Source: Fimenecus sp052298855 (lineage in GTDB: Bacteria > Bacillota > Clostridia > Oscillospirales > Acutalibacteraceae). From it: DNA of 16,552 nucleotides. Of this stretch, positions 7,792-14,282 are shown piece by piece. Under the pieces are notes generated by a model that searched no databases, had not been told where the DNA came from, and saw only the letters and a program-made list of their open reading frames with translations. The DNA lies in the NCBI GenBank assembly GCA_052298855.1, contig DAVZXP010000012.1:1-16552 (forward strand), read 5' to 3'. Each line of letters starts with the position of its first letter. Positions within the stretch are counted from its first letter, which is position 1. The position numbers and the translations under genes are program-made.

Positions 7792-8814
7792 ATGACAAAA
7801 CGAGAAATGATAAACATTAATAATTTTTTCAATTTAGTTGCGGAAGATTTGCAGTTTGGCAAAGTGCTTGAAAATCCCGTTCAGGTAGCAGGCGGTTTTA
7901 TGCACCGTATGTTTAAGATTGTTACCGAACAAGGCAGTTACATAATCAAGCTTTTAAACCCTAACATTATGAAACGACCTACTGCAATGGGCAACTACAA
8001 AATCGCTGATGATATTGAGACAATATTAAAGCAAAACAATATTCCTGCAGTTTATGCTTTGGAATTCAAGAACAGAAAAATGCAGGAATTAAATGGTCAA
8101 TATTATTATGTTTTTGAGTGGTATGACGGCAAGTCGTTAAAAGGCGGTGAAATCAAGTCAGTTCATTGCGAAAAGATAGGCGAAGTGTTGGCAAAAATTC
8201 ATAATATTGATTTGAAAAATGAGCCTTTCGAGAAAGACGAAATGCACATTGACTGGCAAAAATATATTGAGCTTGCCAAGGATATGAACTCACCGATTTA
8301 TGATTACATAAAGGATTATGCCGATTTGTTTAATTACAGCATGACGAAAGGCAACGAGGCTATAAAGAAATTACCTCCGGTCAAAGCAATTTGCCATAAC
8401 GATATGGACAGCAAAAATGTTCTTTGGTTGGGTGACGAATTTAAGCTGATTGATTTGGAATGTTTAGGATATTCAAATCCTTATCTCGAATTGTTTGAAC
8501 TTGCACTTTGTTGGTCGGGATATGAAAGCTGTAATATAGATTTTAGTTTGTTTAATACATTTATCAAGTCATATTTTGATAACACAAATCTTGATACAAA
8601 TGTTGACTGGGATGCTTTGTATTACAGCAACAATGGCAGACTCGGTTGGCTTGAATACAACATCAAAAGAGCATTGATGCTTGAATGTGATAACGAGGAA
8701 GAACAACAACTGGGTATCAATGAAGTCAAAGAAACTGTTGAGCATATCATATACTACGATAAAGTTAAAGATGAAATTTTGAAGATGCTAAATAACAGTA
8801 TAAATTTAATATAA
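7792..8814 (+). CDS. APH-fold phosphotransferase (aminoglycoside/choline kinase-like)
   Basis: This 340-aa protein has the Brenner motif HNDMDSKNV (H202-V210; catalytic Asp204 and Asn209) and the metal-binding loop LIDLE (D221), typical of aminoglycoside phosphotransferase and homoserine/choline kinase-like enzymes. An N-terminal lobe with GGFMHRMFKI and YIIKLL fits the nucleotide-binding lobe. The substrate is unknown; calling it a resistance gene would be a guess. The start at 7792 has only a weak AAAGAG at 7775-7780; an in-frame ATG at 7807 is the alternative. A 69-base gap after the S51-like gene contains only a 17-codon GTG-started frame. It is probably the last gene of the Fic operon, since no promoter or terminator is seen between them. 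Confidence 0.8.
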   Translation: MTKREMININNFFNLVAEDLQFGKVLENPVQVAGGFMHRMFKIVTEQGSYIIKLLNPNIMKRPTAMGNYKIADDIETILKQNNIPAVYALEFKNRKMQELNGQYYYVFEWYDGKSLKGGEIKSVHCEKIGEVLAKIHNIDLKNEPFEKDEMHIDWQKYIELAKDMNSPIYDYIKDYADLFNYSMTKGNEAIKKLPPVKAICHNDMDSKNVLWLGDEFKLIDLECLGYSNPYLELFELALCWSGYESCNIDFSLFNTFIKSYFDNTNLDTNVDWDALYYSNNGRLGWLEYNIKRALMLECDNEEEQQLGINEVKETVEHIIYYDKVKDEILKMLNNSINLI

Positions 8815-8835
8815 CAATGATAGTATTATAGAAAA

Positions 8836-8860
8836 ATGAGCAGGCATTATGCCTGCTCAT
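8836..8860 (-). terminator. Terminator of the minus-strand small-protein cassette
   Basis: A perfect 11-bp stem ATGAGCAGGCA / TGCCTGCTCAT has a TTA loop. On the minus strand it is followed by TTTTTC, so it mainly ends the leftward cassette. On the plus strand no T run follows, but it could also slow transcription from the phosphotransferase, which ends 21 bases before. Confidence 0.8.
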
Positions 8861-8903
8861 TACAAACTATTCACCAAGGATGTCCTTTTCACCTTATTAA
8901 CTA

Positions 8904-9044
8904 TTAACCGACTTTAATAAAAGTGGTTTTATCACATTTTGGACATGGTGGCAATGTGTCAGTATTATCGTCTAAATGAATTTTAGTACCACAATTTACA
9001 CACTGATATGTTCCAATGCCCGGTTTTTCACCTGTTGAGTGCAT
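8904..9044 (-). CDS. Small zinc-ribbon protein
   Basis: This 46-aa protein has two CxxC knuckles, YQCVNCGTKIHL and LPPCPKCDKTTF, separated by about 16 residues. That is the treble-clef/rubredoxin-like zinc ribbon seen in small zinc-ribbon proteins of the 'CxxCG...LPPCPKC' type. It probably binds one Zn2+; the function is unknown. A strong ribosome site AAAGGAG (plus-strand 9054-9060) lies 9 bases before the ATG. It is downstream of the 40-aa basic gene and just upstream of the terminator at 8836-8860, so it forms a leftward cassette with it. It is below common length cut-offs. Confidence 0.75.
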   Translation of the reverse strand: MHSTGEKPGIGTYQCVNCGTKIHLDDNTDTLPPCPKCDKTTFIKVG

Positions 9045-9081
9045 AACCCTTTGCTCCTTTCAATGATTTATGTTGTGTTCA

Positions 9082-9204
9082 TTAATTAGGTGTAGAACGT
9101 CTATGAGATTTTACCTTTGTTCCATCAGACTTTTTGTAACCATTAACAGTCACAATTTTCTTTTCTGGTTTACCATGAACACTGCTCTTAGTTTTAGCCA
9201 TCAT
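9082..9204 (-). CDS. Small basic protein with a GY..SDGT.VKSH.RS motif
   Basis: This 40-aa, Lys/Arg-rich protein starts MMAKTKSSVHGK. The C-terminal half GYKKSDGTKVKSHRRSTP resembles the 'GYTRKDGT.V..H.RS' motif found at the ends of many small bacterial and phage proteins, but I cannot name a function. AGGAG of the ribosome site (plus-strand 9211-9217) lies 6 bases before the first ATG (9204) and 9 before the second (9201); either may be used. It is followed by the zinc-ribbon gene after a 37-base gap. Its charge suggests nucleic-acid binding, which is inference. Confidence 0.65.
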   Translation of the reverse strand: MMAKTKSSVHGKPEKKIVTVNGYKKSDGTKVKSHRRSTPN

Positions 9205-9205
9205 T

Positions 9206-9322
9206 CTATTCTCCTTTCTTGACGGCGCCACTATGAGCAAAATAATCATTGACTTTTAGCTCTAATTGTGATAACATATCAACAATACATGGGTAGTTGA
9301 TTTGTCGGGATCCAACCGTCAT
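9206..9322 (-). CDS. Possible 38-aa leader ORF of the minus-strand cassette
   Basis: An open frame begins with ATG at 9322 (MTVGSRQINYPCIVDMLSQ...) and stops one base before the start of the 40-aa basic gene, so that gene's AAAGGAG lies in its last codons. This geometry is typical of translationally coupled genes. The frame stays open upstream to near 9390, but without a start codon. No clear ribosome site precedes 9322. It could be a real small gene, a leader, or the tail of a decayed larger gene; no family is recognised. Confidence 0.35.
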   Translation of the reverse strand: MTVGSRQINYPCIVDMLSQLELKVNDYFAHSGAVKKGE

Positions 9323-9334
9323 ATTATCTACTTC

Positions 9335-9367
9335 AAGCAGTAACTGTAGGATAGTTACTGCTTTTTT
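9335..9367 (+). terminator. Rightward terminator-like hairpin within the leftward leader
   Basis: An 11-bp stem AAGCAGTAACT / AGTTACTGCTT with a 7-nt loop is followed by T(4+) on the plus strand, so it can end rightward transcripts before the ATPase promoter at 9493. On the minus strand the same hairpin lies in the 5' leader of the small-protein cassette without a following T run. Confidence 0.7.
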
Positions 9368-9394
9368 GATTAAGACGTATATTATTCTTAATCA
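9367..9394. repeat. Dyad TGATTAAGA / TCTTAATCA at the minus-strand transcription start
   Basis: A perfect 9-bp inverted repeat (9367-9375 and 9386-9394) with a 10-nt centre sits immediately downstream of the leftward -10 box (9404-9409). It covers the expected transcription start, a usual place for a repressor operator; it could also form a 5' RNA hairpin. Confidence 0.5.
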
Positions 9395-9403
9395 TTCTTC
9401 TAT

Positions 9404-9432
9404 ATTTTAGCATAATGTATGGTAAAAGTCAA
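9404..9432 (-). promoter_or_regulatory. Extended -10 promoter of the small-protein cassette
   Basis: Read leftward: TTGACT (-35, plus 9427-9432), a 17-base spacer, and TAAAAT (-10, plus 9404-9409) preceded by TGC, i.e. an extended -10. This is among the best promoters in the window. It implies a leader of about 190 bases before the first strongly supported small gene. Confidence 0.75.
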
Positions 9433-9492
9433 TAGATTTCTCTCAATTTCTGTAAAATATATTAAAAAACTGTAATAAAAAGCTATTTTTAC

Positions 9493-9521
9493 TTGAATAT
9501 ATATCGTGTTTGTCGTATAAT
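9493..9521 (+). promoter_or_regulatory. Promoter of the AAA ATPase gene
   Basis: The -35 TTGAAT (9493-9498), a 17-base spacer and the perfect -10 TATAAT (9516-9521) precede the ATPase gene by about 30 bases. It is divergent from the leftward promoter at 9404-9432, with 60 bases between the -35 boxes. Confidence 0.75.
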
Positions 9522-9552
9522 GTTCTAAAAGGTAACATGAGAGGTAATGCAT

Positions 9553-10893
9553 ATGTTGATTAGTTTTGGAGTAGAAAATTTTTTATCCATAAAGAATGAA
9601 CAAATTTTAAGTTTAAAAGCTGGAAAAGGTAGAGCATTTAACGAAAGAGTATATCAAAACACCAATTTGAAAATACTTAAGTTTTCTTCAATCTTCGGTG
9701 CAAATGGTTCTGGTAAATCTAATTTTGTTAAAGCAATTGCTTTTGCTAGGAACTACATTTTAAATGGCAGCAGAAATTCTTTTATTAATAAATACTATAA
9801 AATTGATGAAACATGCAAAAATACTCCTTCATCATTTACCTTTGAAATATTGTTAGATGGTAATGTCATAAATTATAAATTTTCGATCATTCTATCTACA
9901 AATAAAATAATTTCTGAAACTTTATACAAAAACAGAAAATTAATTTTTTATAGGAGCGTGTCAGATTCAGCATACGAATTAAATAAAAGAGAAATAAAAG
10001 ACAACACTTTATATAATAAATTGGAAGTTTATTTAGATGGCGTTAAAAATGATGATAATACACTTTTTTTGAATTTAATTAACCAATACAAATCATTATT
10101 TTTAGAGTATTCGGAAATTTCTGTATTAAAGAACTTATTTAATTGGTATGAAACCAAATTAAGAATCATGTTCCCCGACGAGCAAATATATAATTACTCA
10201 TATTTTATGTCATCTGATAACATAGAAAAAATTATTTGCTTCTTTAAAGATTTCGGTTTTTCTATTTCCAATTATGATATTGTTGACTGTTCTATGGATA
10301 GAATAGCAGCAAAATTACCAAAAGAGATATATACTGACTTAATACAAAATATAAATGAGGCTCTTTCTGCTAATGAAAACCCTGCTGATGGTTCTATGTT
10401 GGGTATTAATAAAGAATTATATATAATTACAAAAGAGCAAGATGAATTAATCTGCAAGACCATACAATTATATCACGAAAATCCAAATATCCCATTTTCT
10501 ATGTCCGAAGAATCTGATGGAACATTAAGGATATTTCAATTAATGGAAATTTTATTTCAAAACGATGATGAGGCAGTATATATTATTGATGAAATTGACA
10601 GATGTTTGCATCCATTACTTACATATAATTTTGTAAATGCATTTTTAAATAAAATTGTCAATAGTGATTGTCAGTTAATTACTACTTCTCATGAAACGCT
10701 TTTACTTGATTTCAATTTGCTAAGAAAAGATGAAATGTGGCTTGTTACAAAACAAAATGGTGCATCACGTTTAGAAGCTCTTGGGAACACACAAAATCGA
10801 GCAGATATTAAATTAGCAAAATCATATTTATTAGGTGAGAAGGCCATACCAAAAATAAAAAATGATGTATATAGAACTAATGAAGGCAAGTAG
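9553..10893 (+). CDS. AAA_15/OLD-like ATPase (ABC-type ATPase, possible defence protein)
   Basis: This protein of about 446 aa has an SMC/ABC-type ATPase head. It begins LISFGVENFLSIKNEQ, has Walker A FGANGSGKSN (K55), an ABC-signature-like MSEESDGTLRIF, Walker B VYIIDEIDRCLHP (D346, E347) and a switch His in TTSHETLLLD. This is the pattern of the AAA_15/AAA_21 group, whose members occur in OLD, RloA/AbiL-type, retron and other abortive-infection systems. No TOPRIM or other nuclease domain is visible, so an effector partner would be expected. Start: GAGAGG at 9539-9544 gives an 8-base gap to ATG 9553 but only 2 bases to the upstream in-frame ATG 9547, so 9553 is chosen. The stop lies inside the left arm and loop of the hairpin at 10879-10915. 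The DUF2971 gene downstream is a candidate partner. Confidence 0.8.
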   Translation: MLISFGVENFLSIKNEQILSLKAGKGRAFNERVYQNTNLKILKFSSIFGANGSGKSNFVKAIAFARNYILNGSRNSFINKYYKIDETCKNTPSSFTFEILLDGNVINYKFSIILSTNKIISETLYKNRKLIFYRSVSDSAYELNKREIKDNTLYNKLEVYLDGVKNDDNTLFLNLINQYKSLFLEYSEISVLKNLFNWYETKLRIMFPDEQIYNYSYFMSSDNIEKIICFFKDFGFSISNYDIVDCSMDRIAAKLPKEIYTDLIQNINEALSANENPADGSMLGINKELYIITKEQDELICKTIQLYHENPNIPFSMSEESDGTLRIFQLMEILFQNDDEAVYIIDEIDRCLHPLLTYNFVNAFLNKIVNSDCQLITTSHETLLLDFNLLRKDEMWLVTKQNGASRLEALGNTQNRADIKLAKSYLLGEKAIPKIKNDVYRTNEGK

Positions 10894-11050
10894 GATTAAA
10901 CCACTTGCCTTCATTTAACCATATTATAGCGTGTATTATTTCACTATTAATAATTTCCCTTGCCCGATTTGCAATGTTGTTGATTATATGCACCCACAGC
11001 ATTTGGTTTTCAGCTTCGAGCTGTTCGGTTATGTCTTCATGTTCGACCAT
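10877..11050 (-). pseudogene. tnpV: TnpV-like remnant (C-terminal fragment)
   Basis: On the minus strand a 57-codon frame reads MVEHEDITEQLEAENQMLW..., then NNIANRAREIINSEII. This matches, from memory, the conserved C-terminus of TnpV proteins of Tn4451-like and related elements (pattern '...EGVTEQLKAENQMEWV..MNNIR.RAREIV..EII'). Complete TnpV proteins are about 110-125 aa; here the frame opens only a few codons upstream (K-S-E-Q before the Met) and the expected N-terminal half is missing. It overlaps the last 17 bases of the ATPase gene and runs antisense to a 95-codon plus-strand frame that I do not believe. It marks an old mobile-element insertion or deletion scar. Confidence 0.6.
10879..10915. 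terminator. Hairpin at the end of the ATPase gene
   Basis: A perfect 12-bp stem AATGAAGGCAAG / CTTGCCTTCATT (10879-10890, 10904-10915) has a 13-nt loop that begins with the ATPase stop codon TAG. Only a short T run follows, so it is a weak terminator by sequence. The TnpV remnant on the other strand ends inside it. Confidence 0.5.
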
Positions 11051-11092
11051 TTGCTCCGACTTTTAAAAATGTTAAGGGCGTTAGTTTCAATT

Positions 11093-11241
11093 TGTATTGA
11101 TGAAGAGAAATCCATACCAAAAATCAAATGTGAAGACGGTGATATTTGTATAAAATATATCCTAACATCTACGGAAGAATCAATACTTATTCGGATGACC
11201 AAGCACAGATGTTTTTAAGAGATAGTATGGCGAATATATAA
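11093..11241 (+). pseudogene. Possible frameshifted gene fragment
   Basis: A protein-like stretch reads CIDEEKSIPKIKCEDGDI and, after a one-base frame change near 11150, continues as IYPNIYGRINTYSDDQAQMF and stops at 11241. The two halves join smoothly across the frame change, which suggests a decayed gene tail. No start, ribosome site or family is recognised. The rest of the 10894-11339 gap holds the TnpV scar and the DUF2971 ribosome site. Confidence 0.25.
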
Positions 11242-11339
11242 ATAATTCTTGTTTTGACGGTATTGAAAACATGTAAAACATAAGGCATTTGAGAGTAGAA
11301 TTGCTTTAAAATAGACAATTTGAATATTGGAGCTGGTTA

Positions 11340-12176
11340 ATGTTGACTAAAAAAGAGTATAATGAATATTTAAGAAAATCGTTCATCTGTATTAGAAAAG
11401 ATGATCCTCCGGAATCTTATAATTTCAATAGGCTAACTAGTGCTTATAAATCTTTTAATATCAAATCGTTTTATAAATATTCCTCATTAGAAAGTCCTTA
11501 CACAATTGACAATCTTAATAAAAACACTTTTCATTTCAGCCTTATTCAAGACTTAAATGATATTTTTGAATTTTCTTACAATGTATATGATGTTGACAAA
11601 GAAATTAGTAATAGAAAGGAATTACTATCACATATAGTTTTCATAGAAGAACCAACCAAACAGGAAATAAATAATTTTGTTGATGTAAGGTCATCTTTGG
11701 AAAATATATTTGATAAAATCAAAGCACATACATTTATCTACTCTTTAACTACATCATACAACAACCATTTAATGTGGGCACATTACGCAAATTCATATAA
11801 TGGTATTTGTGTAGAGTATGATGCTATGGAATTGTTTAAAAAATACTATATATTTATTGCTCCAGTAGAATATTCAGAACATATTCCCCAAATTGAATAT
11901 AATGCTTCATCTTGTGACATAATTAGGTACTTACATGAATGTTGTAGTACAAAAGAAAAGTGTTGGCAATATGAAGAAGAATGGAGAATTATTAAGATTG
12001 ATTTGTGTAAAAAGAGAAGTGCTATGAATGATTATATGAAACCGAAAAGCATAACAGTAGGATATAACGCAAATCCTAAAGATATAGAGAAGATAAAGCA
12101 AATTTGTAATAAAAATGATATATCATTTTACAAATTAGATAAAGCAAATGACGGAACATTCAAAACTGTAAGATAA
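11340..12176 (+). CDS. DUF2971 family protein
   Basis: This 278-aa protein has the DUF2971 pattern: FYKYSSLESPYTIDNLNKNT (start of the domain), FSLIQDLNDIFEF where the family usually has NDPFE, then FIYSLTTSYNNHLMWAHYAN followed by GICVEYD, and a late WQYEEEWRIIK. Its biochemical function is not established. DUF2971 genes recur in accessory and defence-rich regions. GGAG at 11329-11332 lies 7 bases before ATG. No strong promoter is seen in the 100 bases upstream, so it may depend on read-through from the ATPase gene past the weak hairpin at 10879. That would fit a two-gene system interrupted by the TnpV scar. Confidence 0.75.
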   Translation: MLTKKEYNEYLRKSFICIRKDDPPESYNFNRLTSAYKSFNIKSFYKYSSLESPYTIDNLNKNTFHFSLIQDLNDIFEFSYNVYDVDKEISNRKELLSHIVFIEEPTKQEINNFVDVRSSLENIFDKIKAHTFIYSLTTSYNNHLMWAHYANSYNGICVEYDAMELFKKYYIFIAPVEYSEHIPQIEYNASSCDIIRYLHECCSTKEKCWQYEEEWRIIKIDLCKKRSAMNDYMKPKSITVGYNANPKDIEKIKQICNKNDISFYKLDKANDGTFKTVR

Positions 12177-12297
12177 TAAATATTCAGACCAAAATCTTTG
12201 AAAGTTTTAATGTTGCTTATGCATTTTATAAAATTGTATACTATATTTATTAAAATTATAAAAGCATTCCTACTTTTGTAAATAATATATTATTGAT

Positions 12298-12340
12298 TTG
12301 ACTTTCCTGTTGTTTTGAGTTATAACACACAGCACAGGAG
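12298..12340 (+). promoter_or_regulatory. Promoter and ribosome site of the serine recombinase
   Basis: TTGACT (12298-12303), a 17-base spacer and TATAAC (12321-12326) form a good promoter, and AGGAGG at 12335-12340 is a full ribosome site 9 bases before the ATG. The recombinase therefore has independent expression. Confidence 0.7.
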
Positions 12341-12349
12341 GTTGATAAA

Positions 12350-13858
12350 ATGACAGGAATTATATATGCACGATATTCAAGTGACAATCAGCGTGAAGAA
12401 AGTATTGAAGGTCAGTTAAGAGAGTGTACGGAATATGCCAAAAGAAATGATATAATGATAATTGATACATATATTGACAGAGCTTTTTCCGCAACAACAG
12501 ATAAACGACCTGCTTTTCAAAAAATGATACAAGACAGTGCAAAGAAAATGTTTGATGTTATCATCGTTTGGAAGCTTGACCGTTTTGCCCGTAATCGTTA
12601 TGATTCAGCAAGGTACAAAGCCTTGCTTAGAAAAAACGGAGTTAAGGTCATATCCGCTAACGAAAATATTAGTGAAGGTTCGGAAGGCATAATTCTTGAA
12701 TCCGTACTTGAAGGTATGGCTGAATACTATTCAGCAGACTTGTCAGAGAAAGTTATTCGTGGTTTAACAGAAAATGCAATGAAATGCAAGTTTAACGGTG
12801 GTCCGATTACATTCGGCTATCGCATTGACGATGAAAGGCATTTTCAAATTAACGAGGAAACCGCACCTTATGTTCGTATGATATTCAAAAAATATGATGC
12901 AGGAAATACAATGAAATCTATTGTTGATGAATTAAACAGCAAGGGCATCAAGAACATTCGAGGCGGTAAATTCAGCGTTAATATTGTTTCTAAAATCCTC
13001 AGCAACAGAAGATATATAGGCGAATATATTTACAGAGATATTGTAACGCCCGGAGGCATCCCCGCTATAATTGAAAAAGATGTTTTCGACAGAGTTCAGT
13101 CGAAAATTGAGCATAATAAGCACGCCGGAGCTAAAAGCAAAGCTGATGAGGAGTACATTCTTACAACTAAGTTATATTGTGGTGAATGCAAATCACTTAT
13201 GGTTGGTGAAAGCGGAATCAATCATCAAGGCAAAAAATATCGATATTATAAATGTATTGATGCGAAACGAGGCAAGGAATGTAAGAAAAAGGCAGTAAAA
13301 AAGGATGATATCGAAGATGTTGTTTTGAAGGTTGTTGTCGCAACATTAAGCAATGAAAAATATATCAATTCTTTAATAAGTGCTTTAATGAATATGCAAG
13401 AAAGTGAAAATTACGAGCTTAAAGAACTTCAAAAACAGTTATCACGAGTTGATAAAAAGATTGCCAACTTGCTTAACGCTATCGAGCAAGGAATTTTAAC
13501 AGAATCAACAAAACAACGATTACAAGAACTTGAGCAAATCAAGAAAAAATTTGAAGCGGATATTACAAAAGAAAAAATTTCAAAGCCCAAATACACAAGA
13601 GAACAATACAAAGAATTTTTTGATAAATATAAAACAGTAGATATTACAAAGCAGGAACATCGCAAGGCACTTGTAAATTATTTCGTAAATGCTGTTGTTC
13701 TTTATGATGACGATTTAGTGTTTTATATGAATTATAAAAACAATGCTTTTAAGTTGCCATTTTCAAAAATAAAACAAAGTTCGGATTCAATTTTGAACTC
13801 GCTGCCAAGAGAAAACAGACATCCAATCGGATGTCTGTTTTTTCTTGGCAATTTGTAA
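12350..13858 (+). CDS. Large serine recombinase
   Basis: This 502-aa site-specific recombinase has an N-terminal resolvase domain (about 1-150) starting with IIYARYSSDNQ (nucleophile Ser10) and containing WKLDRFARNRYDS and EGMAEYYSADLSEKVI. A 'Recombinase' domain (about 155-265, FGYRIDDE...YIGEYIY) follows. A zinc ribbon has C277, C280, C302 and C311. A Lys/Glu-rich coiled coil spans about 345-425. Such enzymes (TnpX, TndX, phage integrases) join att sites by double-strand cleavage with a 5'-phosphoserine link; no transposase-like inverted ends are needed. It lies at the right edge of the accessory genes, as expected for an element-end integrase. The last about 15 codons overlap a strong terminator hairpin. 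Confidence 0.92.
   Translation: MTGIIYARYSSDNQREESIEGQLRECTEYAKRNDIMIIDTYIDRAFSATTDKRPAFQKMIQDSAKKMFDVIIVWKLDRFARNRYDSARYKALLRKNGVKVISANENISEGSEGIILESVLEGMAEYYSADLSEKVIRGLTENAMKCKFNGGPITFGYRIDDERHFQINEETAPYVRMIFKKYDAGNTMKSIVDELNSKGIKNIRGGKFSVNIVSKILSNRRYIGEYIYRDIVTPGGIPAIIEKDVFDRVQSKIEHNKHAGAKSKADEEYILTTKLYCGECKSLMVGESGINHQGKKYRYYKCIDAKRGKECKKKAVKKDDIEDVVLKVVVATLSNEKYINSLISALMNMQESENYELKELQKQLSRVDKKIANLLNAIEQGILTESTKQRLQELEQIKKKFEADITKEKISKPKYTREQYKEFFDKYKTVDITKQEHRKALVNYFVNAVVLYDDDLVFYMNYKNNAFKLPFSKIKQSSDSILNSLPRENRHPIGCLFFLGNL
13805..13848 (+). terminator. Terminator inside the recombinase 3' coding end
   Basis: The stem AAAACAGACATCC / GGATGTCTGTTTT (13 bp, 4-nt loop) is enclosed by a further CCAAGA / TCTTGG pair and has a T6 run (13838-13843). 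It precedes the recombinase stop (13856-13858) by only a few bases, so the final codons are encoded within the terminator. Confidence 0.85.
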
Positions 13859-13989
13859 TAATTAAGGATTCGAAGAATCCTTTAGCCGAGCAAGGCAACG
13901 CCTTGCGAACGCCATCAAATTGCAAAGCAATTTGATATAACGCTGCCGTATTTCAGAGGCTTTGGGTAATAATTAAGGATTCGAAGAAT
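13855..13989 (+). repeat. 24-nt direct repeat, two copies 111 bases apart
   Basis: An identical 24-base sequence beginning GTAATAATTAAGG occurs at 13855-13878 and 13966-13989. Each copy includes GGATTCGAAGAAT. In the first copy the surroundings make a perfect AAGGATTC-gaa-GAATCCTT hairpin (13864-13882); in the second a C to A change breaks it. Confidence 0.8.
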
Positions 13990-14250
13990 ACTTATTACGA
14001 GCAAAGCGAGTAACAAGGTTATCGGGACCCATTCAAAATCTGTGATTTTGTAAATGGGTGATGTTCTTATTACGGGTTTATAATGCAAATAAACCCGTAA
14101 CAACGTTCTGTCAAGTCTTTAAGGTGGAGATTTGCAAAGCAAATACTACCGTGACTTAACAGGTTGTTATACCGCTGCCACTGCCTCGGAGCATTCGTGT
14201 TCCGAGGCTTTTTTATGCCCGAATACTGCTTTTTATGGCGGTATTCAGGC
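13864..14250. repeat. Palindrome-rich non-coding block after the recombinase
   Basis: No gene is seen here. Consecutive dyads are: GCAAGGC/GCCTTGC (13890-13906), ATCAAATTGC/GCAATTTGAT (13914-13936), an imperfect 12-bp pair (13991-14017), an imperfect pair around CCCATT/AATGGG (14028-14058), TTACGGGTTTA/TAAACCCGTAA (14070-14100), a long imperfect fold (14102-14168) with inner ATTTGC/GCAAAT, a terminator (14183-14214) and GAATAC/GTATTC within GCC..GGC (14217-14250). Three hairpins share the tip GCAAAGC, and 'CGCTGCC' recurs at 13941 and 14173. This looks like a cluster of short interspersed palindromic elements or a structured RNA/att region. Confidence 0.65.
14183..14214 (+). terminator. Terminator-like hairpin in the palindromic block
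   Basis: GCCTCGGA / TCCGAGGC (8 bp, 10-nt loop) is followed by six T. No gene on the plus strand ends nearby except the recombinase, 325 bases upstream and already terminated. It may therefore end an unannotated RNA from the palindromic block. Confidence 0.75.
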
Positions 14251-14282
14251 ACTTTTTCTTTGCCTCAAAATCTTGTGAGAGT

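Noticed and set aside
7792..8814. Naming the phosphotransferase as an aminoglycoside resistance gene
   Set aside because: The catalytic motif is shared by many kinases with other substrates, and the sequence shows nothing that fixes the substrate.
10931..11218. 95-codon plus-strand frame beginning GTG
   Set aside because: It has no ribosome site, its first 40 codons are antisense to the TnpV-like frame, and its product is not protein-like; only its second half overlaps the possible gene fragment noted separately.
11254..11274. TTGACG ... TAAAAC as a promoter for the DUF2971 gene
   Set aside because: The spacer is 14 bases, too short for a normal sigma-A promoter, and the -10 is poor.
14102..14168. 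tRNA or known riboswitch
   Set aside because: The fold is a single long imperfect hairpin; no cloverleaf, T-loop or riboswitch core was recognised.
13855..14250. CRISPR array
   Set aside because: Repeats are only two identical 24-mers 111 bases apart, the other dyads differ in sequence, and no cas genes are present.
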